NCBI GenBank assembly: GCA_002691835.1
Contig: NZJA01000128.1
Span: forward strand, 1-19,769
Reading direction: 5' to 3'
DNA: 19,769 nt
From: Planctomycetota bacterium
Lineage (GTDB): Bacteria > Planctomycetota > UBA8108 > UBA1146
Shown here: piece by piece, positions 15,255-19,769 of the stretch
Layout: each line of letters opens with the position of its first letter
Numbering within the stretch: position 1 is the stretch's first letter
Translations under genes and position numbers: made by a program
Notes under the pieces: generated by a model
Seen by the model: the letters and a program-made list of their open reading frames with translations, nothing else
Database searches by the model: none
What the model was told of the DNA's origin: nothing

Positions 15255-16436
15255 ATGGGAGACTTTGCAGACTACGCCCGCAAGGACTTCGATAAAAAGA
15301 ATGTCGTTGCCAGCGTGAACAATGAGGAAAATGACGTTCAGTTTAATGTCGAGGATGCGAAGACATTCTCAGCAGAGGAGACCACCGTGGCCAATTCGAC
15401 CACGACGGATGCGAGTGCTCCAGTAGTCGCAACCAGTTCCACTCCGGTGACTCTGGGACGTGGACTCGACGTAGGAACTGCGAATCTGGTTTCCTCTCTT
15501 CAGGATGGAACCGGAAACGTGAATTTGAAAATTCAGCGTAACGCTTTCATCGATATTGATTGCGACGACTACACCCGCAATATGCTGACCCGACTTGGGG
15601 TTCAGTATGTGATTGTGAATGATCGAATGGTGGTAGTTGGAGATCCGGCATTTGAACTTGCCAATATTTTCAACCGTAACACCCGCCGCCCGATGAAAGA
15701 GGGAATGATCAGCCCTGATGAAGCGGATGCTTTGCCGATCGAGAAGATGCTCCTTGAGACTCTTCTGGAAAAGCCCAAGCAGCCCGGCGAAATCTGCTAC
15801 TACTCAGTTCCAGCTGAGCCCATCGATGCCGACATGAACGTGGTTTATCACCAGGGTGTCTTCGGTGGACTTATCAAGGGACTCGGATACGAGCCGAAGC
15901 CTCTCGTTGAAGGCCATGCAGTGGTTTTCTCGGAGTTGGCAGAGGACGACTTCACCGGTATCGGCATCTCCTGCGGTGGTGGAATGTTCAATGTGTGTGT
16001 TTCCTACAAATCGATTCCTGCTCTCAGTTTCTCCACTTCTCGTGGCGGAGACTGGATTGATCGTAATGTCGCCAGTGTGCTGGGCATCAGCTCATCTAGA
16101 GCATGTGGGCTCAAAGAGAAGGGGATTGATTTGACCAATCCTCAGGGGCGTGAAGAAGAAGCGGTAGAAATCTACTACCGTAATCTCATCTCCTACACTC
16201 TTAAGAACATCAAAGAGCGCTTTGAATCTTCCTCCTCAATGCCGAACTTTCCAGACCCGATCAGCATTGTCTGTGCCGGCGGAACCAGCATGATTGGTGG
16301 ATTCACAGAAGTGTTCCAACAGGAGTTTGAAAAGATTCAGTTCCCGATTTCGGTCAAGGAGATTCGCCTTGCTGAGGATCCGCTTTACAGTGTTTCCAAG
16401 GGATGTCTGGTCGCAGCTCTCTCAGAGAGTGTCTAG
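15255..16436 (+). CDS. Divergent MreB-like actin-family protein
   Basis: This is a member of the actin/Hsp70-fold superfamily, 393 residues. The first ~65 residues are polar, Ser/Thr/Ala-rich and probably disordered. The phosphate-1 loop G-L-D-V-G-T-A-N-L (70-78) is close to MreB's D-L-G-T-A-N. The phosphate-2 region is G-I-G-I-S-C-G-G-G-M (235-244), where MreB has V-D-x-G-G-G-T: the Asp is Ser239 and the Thr is Met244. R-G-G-D-W-I-D follows, as in MreB. The adenosine motif C-A-G-G-T-S-M-I-G-G is at about 340-349. ATP binding is plausible, hydrolysis uncertain. The ATG at 15255 has GGAG 6 nt upstream, and the preceding stop codon is 3 nt away. It ends the cassette at a strong terminator. It is not PilM (no pilN follows) or FtsA by context. 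A filament-forming cytoskeletal or plasmid-like segregation role is inference. Confidence 0.8.
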   Translation: MGDFADYARKDFDKKNVVASVNNEENDVQFNVEDAKTFSAEETTVANSTTTDASAPVVATSSTPVTLGRGLDVGTANLVSSLQDGTGNVNLKIQRNAFIDIDCDDYTRNMLTRLGVQYVIVNDRMVVVGDPAFELANIFNRNTRRPMKEGMISPDEADALPIEKMLLETLLEKPKQPGEICYYSVPAEPIDADMNVVYHQGVFGGLIKGLGYEPKPLVEGHAVVFSELAEDDFTGIGISCGGGMFNVCVSYKSIPALSFSTSRGGDWIDRNVASVLGISSSRACGLKEKGIDLTNPQGREEEAVEIYYRNLISYTLKNIKERFESSSSMPNFPDPISIVCAGGTSMIGGFTEVFQQEFEKIQFPISVKEIRLAEDPLYSVSKGCLVAALSESV

Positions 16437-16463
16437 TTTCCTAGACTTTCTTCAGACATGATG

Positions 16464-16498
16464 GGGTGCAGGGCAATCAGTGCCCTGCACCCTTTTTT
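16464..16498 (+). terminator. Strong rho-independent terminator after the actin-like gene
   Basis: A 12-bp perfect stem (16464-16475 with 16481-16492), a 5-nt loop and six T (16493-16498) lie 27 nt after the actin-like stop codon. A small inverted repeat TCTAG/CTAGA (16432-16445) also spans that stop codon. The next gene's ATG comes only 29 nt after the T run. Confidence 0.95.
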
Positions 16499-16527
16499 GA
16501 TGAGTTCTCCTCTGATTGCAGAGATTC

Positions 16528-17562
16528 ATGGTCCGTTTCCTGACTTGCTTATTGATCATTCTCTTCTCGCTTTTTTGTGTCGGGACCCCGGTCTTCGCCA
16601 TGAACGCGCAAGTTGGTGAAATTTCTGCTGAGGATCGTCAGCCAGCCGTGGTCAGGCCAGGGTATGAACGGTTTGAACTTGAAAATTGTGATGTTCATAT
16701 CAGCCAGAGTCAGCGATCAAAAGTACCGAAGGCCCTTTTTCAAAGGGTCGTCTCTGACCTCAATGAGATCCGCCAATGGTTGAACGTTGAACCTCTTCGC
16801 AGGCCAAAGATATACATTGAATATGGCCGCTCTGCATTGCTTTCTGTACTTGAGCACCTGCAGCTGAAGGAGGTTCCCAGTTGGGTTCCGGCCCTTGCTC
16901 TGCCAGGGAAATCTATCGCGGTCATCGATCTGGAATACATGATTCGCAATCCCGGCAGAGGTCTGACGACTTTGCGTCATGAAATGGTTCATCTTGTTCT
17001 TGGTGAAACGGGAGTCCCTTTGCCCCGTTGGGTTCATGAGGGTCTGGCTCAGAGCATTGCCAGGCAGATCCCCGATCCTTCAAAGAGCAGAGAAGTGGCC
17101 TTGTTTGCCCGCAGAGGAGGGCTCGTCCCGATTCATGAAATCGATCAGTATCTGCCGAAGTCTCATGACCGGGCGACGACGCTTTATGCGGTTTCTGTCC
17201 TTTTTATTGAGTGGACACGGAAGACTTATGGAGAAGACTTTCATGCGAAGGTTCTCGACCACTGCGGGAAAGATGTCACATGGTCTGAGGCATTCGAAAA
17301 AGAAGCTGGAATCTCTCCTTCAGTGGCTTTCGATCGCTGGCAGAATTCCTTTGGATCTCAGGTTTTGTGGCCGGGATTATTGCTCGATATACTGATTTCC
17401 TGGAAGAGCATCGCATTTCTCGTGATCGTGGCCGCTATCGTTCAGTCCAGTCGCCGGCGTCGTGCTCTGGAACGAATGCGTCAACAGGAAGAGTTGGAAG
17501 ATACGTCATTATGGCAATCTCAGAAGTTCCCTACATCCGATGGGCCAAATACGAAGGACTGA
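16528..17562 (+). CDS. Membrane-anchored zinc metallopeptidase (HExxH, peptidase MA-like)
   Basis: This is a predicted gluzincin-type protease exposed outside the cytosol. The 344-residue protein starts with a Sec signal peptide (hydrophobic core about 5-19, likely cut after V-F-A at about 24). The catalytic motif H-E-M-V-H is at 151-155, and W-V-H-E-G-L-A follows with Glu171 as the likely third zinc ligand, as in peptidase MA-like families. A C-terminal membrane helix (about 287-306) is followed by R-R-R-R, so the protease domain faces the periplasm and a short charged tail the cytosol. Start choice: ATG 16528, giving a normal signal peptide; a TTG four codons earlier is possible, and neither has a good SD site. 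It follows the actin-like terminator closely, and its 3' end overlaps the aminotransferase gene by 52 nt. The substrate is unknown. Confidence 0.82.
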   Translation: MVRFLTCLLIILFSLFCVGTPVFAMNAQVGEISAEDRQPAVVRPGYERFELENCDVHISQSQRSKVPKALFQRVVSDLNEIRQWLNVEPLRRPKIYIEYGRSALLSVLEHLQLKEVPSWVPALALPGKSIAVIDLEYMIRNPGRGLTTLRHEMVHLVLGETGVPLPRWVHEGLAQSIARQIPDPSKSREVALFARRGGLVPIHEIDQYLPKSHDRATTLYAVSVLFIEWTRKTYGEDFHAKVLDHCGKDVTWSEAFEKEAGISPSVAFDRWQNSFGSQVLWPGLLLDILISWKSIAFLVIVAAIVQSSRRRRALERMRQQEELEDTSLWQSQKFPTSDGPNTKD

Positions 17563-18611
17563 TGGGGTCTCACCGTCTGACGGCGAGTGCGGTTCCGCCT
17601 GTGGATTGGTCAGATATCGGGCTTGATCCTGCTACTCTGGCACTGACAGAGTTCTCTCCTTACGGCCCAGAAGAGGTGTTCCAGCGACTGAATCATGACT
17701 GGGGAATCGATCCTCAGGGGATCGTCATAGGTTCGAGCGCCTCGCATGCACACTTTTGCTTTGGTGCCGCTATCGTTCCTCGGGGTGGTGTCGTGATTCA
17801 TGAAGTTCCCGGGTATCTCCCATTATTGGATGCTTTATCCCTTTTGGGTGTTCGCAGAGTTCCGTTTCAGCGACGCTTCGAAGAAGATTACCGCCTGGAT
17901 ACTCATGCCTTATTAAAACGGGTGCTAAAAGAAAATGCGGATCTCGTTCTTTTGACTCATCTGCATAACCCATCCGGAGTGGCTCTCAAAGAGGAAGAGA
18001 TTCAAGGCTTGGTTGAAATCGTCGAGCAAACCGGCTGTCACATCATCGTCGATGAAATGTATCGAGGATTCCTGGATCCAGATCCCGGTCCGATCTGTTC
18101 TCGGCATCCAAATATCGTCAGTGTTTGGGGACTCAACAAGTTGCATGGCTTGTCGCAAGTGCGTTTCGGCTGGGGCTGTGCGACAGAAGAACTTGCGAAT
18201 CAGGCCCGAAAGATCTTTGATTCCACCACTTTGCACACCTCTTGCCTCACTGATCAGGTAGCGAGGTCTGCAATGAATCATCTGGATCCACTCGCAGAGC
18301 GCGGTCGTGGCATTGCTAAAAGAGGGTGGGAAATCTTTTCTGATTGGCTAGGGGACTACTCCCTGCCTTTGGTCCAGCCGGCGGGTGGATTAGTTTGTTT
18401 CCCCAGAATCCCGAAAAGCATCGCCGAGGATGGGGAGAAGTTTCGGGATTTATGTATGCAGCATGACCTCAACGTGACTCCGGGCCACTTCTTCGGTGAG
18501 CCAGACCACGTTCGTATCGGATTTGGTCTTCCCGAGGATCAATTACGGGCCGCACTTTCAGTTCTGGGTCAGGTCCTCGATGGAAAAGTGGGTTCCGGCC
18601 TGAGTCGCTGA
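17511..18611 (+). CDS. PLP-dependent aminotransferase, class I/II fold
   Basis: This is a fold-type I aminotransferase of about 366 residues. Seen: N-P-S-G at 153-156, the PLP-binding D-E-M-Y at 181-184, and the Schiff-base lysine K210 in W-G-L-N-K-L-H-G-L, followed by R-F-G-W-G. The usual nearby S-x-S/T-K is L-N-K here. The N-terminus P-Y-I-R-W-A-K, then L-T-A-S-A-V-P-P, matches the start of related aminotransferases (x-x-W-A, then L-x-x-S-G-V-P-P). That supports ATG 17511 even though it overlaps the peptidase gene by 52 nt. An ATG at 17562, overlapping the peptidase TGA with AAGGA just upstream, would be a tidier coupled start but would remove this conserved segment. The substrate cannot be told; it may be an amino acid aminotransferase or a decarboxylase-like relative. 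Confidence 0.87.
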   Translation: MAISEVPYIRWAKYEGLMGSHRLTASAVPPVDWSDIGLDPATLALTEFSPYGPEEVFQRLNHDWGIDPQGIVIGSSASHAHFCFGAAIVPRGGVVIHEVPGYLPLLDALSLLGVRRVPFQRRFEEDYRLDTHALLKRVLKENADLVLLTHLHNPSGVALKEEEIQGLVEIVEQTGCHIIVDEMYRGFLDPDPGPICSRHPNIVSVWGLNKLHGLSQVRFGWGCATEELANQARKIFDSTTLHTSCLTDQVARSAMNHLDPLAERGRGIAKRGWEIFSDWLGDYSLPLVQPAGGLVCFPRIPKSIAEDGEKFRDLCMQHDLNVTPGHFFGEPDHVRIGFGLPEDQLRAALSVLGQVLDGKVGSGLSR

Positions 18612-18699
18612 GGTATTTCTTTCCTGCAATCCATTCCTTCTCGGTAATTTCTACGTGCACAAGGATGTCGCACCTGTCCAACGGGTGTTTCTGTAAGTG

Positions 18700-18715
18700 C
18701 TTTAAATCATTAAAG
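18700..18715. repeat. 16-bp palindrome upstream of the sigma-54 promoter (possible activator site)
   Basis: The arms CTTTAA and TTAAAG flank ATCA, a perfect inverted repeat in AT-rich DNA, centred about 64 bp before the predicted transcription start at 18772. It could be an upstream activating or bending site for the sigma-54 promoter. It is closer than the usual -80 to -150, and AT-rich palindromes arise easily by chance. Confidence 0.35.
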
Positions 18716-18745
18716 ATAGAACTATTTATTTAGAGTTTCGGAGAC

Positions 18746-18761
18746 TGGCACGGGTGTTGCC
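18746..18761 (+). promoter_or_regulatory. Sigma-54 (RpoN) -24/-12 promoter
   Basis: The sequence TGGCACGGGTGTTGCC has GG at 18747-18748 and GC at 18759-18760, exactly 10 nt apart. It matches the consensus YTGGCACG-N4-TTGCW at every position but the last W, counting the C before it. The predicted start is about 18772. The sigma-54 activator encoded at 9493-11067 shows that this genome uses sigma-54 regulation. Confidence 0.82.
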
Positions 18762-18771
18762 ATAGTCCTCG

Positions 18772-18868
18772 TGAGTGAGGATTCCGGTGACGGGTGACCT
18801 CCTCTTAGATTGCACTCCCCCCCTTTCCCGCGGAGTCCGTTGATTCTCAACGGGCTCCCTATTTTTTT
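18772..18868 (+). ncRNA. Predicted sigma-54-dependent small RNA (about 97-100 nt)
   Basis: A transcript from the sigma-54 promoter would end at the intrinsic terminator 18832-18868, giving about 97 nt. Only an eight-codon GTG frame starts near its 5' end, with no SD site. It contains ACCTCCTCTT (18797-18806) and a C7-TTT-CCC tract (18817-18829), both complementary to Shine-Dalgarno-type purine sequences. GAGG near the 5' end (18777-18780) can pair with CCTC and partly hide the first tract. Known sigma-54-driven sRNAs (Qrr, CrcZ, GlmY) are precedents for the architecture, but I see no sequence family. The alternative is a terminated leader (attenuator) of the phasin-like gene 106 nt further on. 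Confidence 0.6.
18832..18868 (+). terminator. Rho-independent terminator of the predicted small RNA
   Basis: A 12-bp stem with one G-U pair (18832-18843 with 18847-18858), a TTC loop, then CTA and seven T (18862-18868). It is 220 nt beyond the aminotransferase stop codon and directly follows the sigma-54 unit, so it may also stop transcripts from the upstream operon. Confidence 0.9.
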
Positions 18869-18974
18869 ACCCATTCCACAACGACCTCCTCGTCGATCCT
18901 GACCCGTCCTTCCGATACGATGCGTTTCCCCCTCAGCAGGCTTTCTGCGAGAAGAATGGATCGGAAGGGTTTTC

Positions 18975-19319
18975 ATGGACGGTGTCAAAAAATGGATGGA
19001 TCTGGGAAATGAAATCCTCGTTTCCTTTAACAGAGCTCGATCCCACATGATGGCTGCAGTCGATGATCTCGTCGAAGAAGGGACTCTTTCTCGTCCACAA
19101 GGAGAAGCGATTATCGAAGCCTGGAAGCGTAAGGCGGCGGGCGATTCTGATCGTGAGTCAGAAACTGCTGGATTCACTTCTGAAGGAGCCCCTTCTGAGC
19201 TCGCAGCTCTTTGGGAGAAATGGATTCAAATGACGCCTGTTCGCCGGGAAGAGTTTGAGGCTCTGCGAGAACGCATCGATCGACTTGAGAAGCAGTATTC
19301 CCAGCATTCGGGAGATTGA
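18975..19319 (+). CDS. Small phasin-like coiled-coil protein upstream of ubiB
   Basis: This 114-residue soluble helical protein has no signal peptide or membrane segment. Residues about 1-50 form an amphipathic helix with D-D-L-V-E-E-G-T-L-S, a pattern found in small phasin/granule-associated-like proteins that sit next to UbiB-family genes. A polar linker (about 55-70) follows, then a Glu/Arg-rich C-terminal coiled coil (about 82-108, E-F-E-A-L-R-E-R-I-D-R-L-E). ATG 18975 has GAAGGG 5 nt upstream. The UbiB/ABC1 kinase gene begins 11 nt after its stop codon, so they form an operon. The phasin name rests on general resemblance and context, not on a recognised domain. Confidence 0.7.
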   Translation: MDGVKKWMDLGNEILVSFNRARSHMMAAVDDLVEEGTLSRPQGEAIIEAWKRKAAGDSDRESETAGFTSEGAPSELAALWEKWIQMTPVRREEFEALRERIDRLEKQYSQHSGD

Positions 19320-19329
19320 TGGGGGTTCC

Positions 19330-19769
19330 TTGGTAAAGCCGCTTCAGACTTTAAGAAATCTGCCACGACTCAGGGATATTTCCTGGGTGCTGGCTCGACA
19401 TGGTCTCAAGGATTTGTCGACTCGCCTTGGTGCAGGTCTGGGAACGCGAATCTTCGGTTTTGAAAATCCTCATATTCCTTTTGCCGGCAGATTACGATTG
19501 GCCTTTCAAGAATTAGGTCCGATTTACATCAAGTTGGGGCAACTGATCGCCAGTCGTCCTGACGTCTTTCCTGAAGATCTCGTGAATGAAATGGAGCGTC
19601 TCAGGGATGACGTCGACCCAGTTTCTTTTGATGAAGTAAAGCCGGTCATCGAGAAGAGTCTTGGTGGGGAAATCCACGAGTATTTCCGCCAGTTTGATGA
19701 AGTGGCTGTGGCGAGTGCTTCGATTGCTCAGGTCTACCGAGCCACGACGCTGGACGGCAGGTCGGTCGC
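19330..19769 (+). CDS. ubiB: UbiB/ABC1 (AarF) family protein kinase-like protein, N-terminal part (3'-truncated by window)
   Basis: This is the N-terminal ~146 residues of a UbiB/ADCK-type atypical kinase, a family required for quinone biosynthesis or lipid metabolism. Seen: the family hallmark L-G-P-I-Y-I-K-L-G-Q-L-I-A-S-R-P-D, containing the KxGQ motif, then E-R-L-R-D-D-V, and the alanine-rich nucleotide loop A-S-A-S-I-A-Q-V-Y-R-A, which replaces the usual Gly-rich loop. The rest of the kinase core and any C-terminal membrane helices lie beyond the window. I chose TTG 19330: a GGGGG purine tract is 4 nt upstream, and the product then begins K-P-L-Q-T-L-R-N-L-P-R-L, like other family N-termini. 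No ATG in this frame precedes the conserved core. Its neighbour ETF-QO feeds the same quinone pool, but that gene is far away. Confidence 0.92.
   Translation, partial: MVKPLQTLRNLPRLRDISWVLARHGLKDLSTRLGAGLGTRIFGFENPHIPFAGRLRLAFQELGPIYIKLGQLIASRPDVFPEDLVNEMERLRDDVDPVSFDEVKPVIEKSLGGEIHEYFRQFDEVAVASASIAQVYRATTLDGRSV

Larger units (their letters stand above)
18612..18974. other. 363-bp non-coding region carrying a predicted sigma-54 transcription unit
   Basis: No credible protein gene is seen on either strand; the long minus-strand frame (18722-19177) is antisense to the phasin-like gene. From left to right the region holds pyrimidine-rich sequence, an AT-rich stretch with a palindrome (18700-18715), a sigma-54 promoter, a short predicted RNA, an intrinsic terminator, and about 100 bp leading to the phasin-like gene without a clear sigma-70 promoter. 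Confidence 0.75.

Noticed and set aside
18722..19177. A 151-codon minus-strand frame over the sRNA and phasin-like gene
   Set aside because: It is antisense to a well-supported gene and crosses the sigma-54 promoter and terminator; its composition (Arg/Ser/Pro-rich) is typical of a shadow frame.
1..19769. tRNA, rRNA, CRISPR, insertion sequence or prophage elements
   Set aside because: No cloverleaf, repeat-spacer series, transposase or integrase was seen on either strand.

Overview
The window is ordinary-looking bacterial chromosome, densely coding on both strands, with no rRNA, tRNA, CRISPR array or mobile element that I can see. The genes suggest a Gram-negative, respiring heterotroph: an ETF:quinone oxidoreductase, a diacyl-lipoprotein signal with a non-retention residue, a UbiB-type kinase, a sigma-54 activator and a primary sigma factor with region 1.1. 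Starts are mixed ATG, GTG and TTG, and several rest on a clear Shine-Dalgarno (SD) site. I cannot assign a phylum from sequence alone; a Planctomycetota- or deltaproteobacteria-like lineage is a guess.

Layout. 1-1273 (+): 3' end of an isopropylmalate/isocitrate-type dehydrogenase followed at once by a YgfZ/GcvT-like folate protein. 1296-4318 (-): a short LeuA-type acyltransferase and ETF-quinone oxidoreductase. 4467-6035 (+), divergent: a histidine ammonia-lyase family enzyme with an Ala-Cys-Gly instead of Ala-Ser-Gly cofactor triad. 6095-6805 (-): a small-domain methyltransferase. 7018-7548 (+): a FabZ-like hotdog protein without the catalytic His. 7616-9295 (-): rpoD, with a strong terminator that overlaps the convergent hotdog gene. 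9493-11067 (-): a GAF/AAA+/Fis-type sigma-54 activator. 11274-13325 (+): ndk and an RqcH/NFACT protein, joined by a 14-bp perfect hairpin. 13531-14229 (+): a lipoprotein with its own sigma-70 promoter and terminator. 14502-16436 (+): a two-gene cassette of a coiled-coil protein and a divergent MreB-like actin homologue, closed by a strong terminator. 16528-18611 (+): a membrane-anchored HExxH metallopeptidase overlapping a PLP aminotransferase. 18612-18974: a non-coding region. 18975-19769 (+): a small phasin-like protein and the 5' end of a UbiB/ABC1 kinase gene.

The two most interesting items are as follows. (1) Non-coding DNA at 18612-18974 holds a near-perfect sigma-54 -24/-12 promoter (18746-18761), followed about 60 bp later by a strong intrinsic terminator (18832-18868). 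Together they predict a ~100-nt sigma-54-dependent small RNA with C/U-rich, SD-complementary tracts. The sigma-54 activator encoded in the same window is a natural candidate regulator. (2) The coiled-coil plus actin-like cassette is bounded by terminators on both sides. Its actin-like protein keeps the MreB-like phosphate-1 loop but has lost the conserved Asp of phosphate-2.
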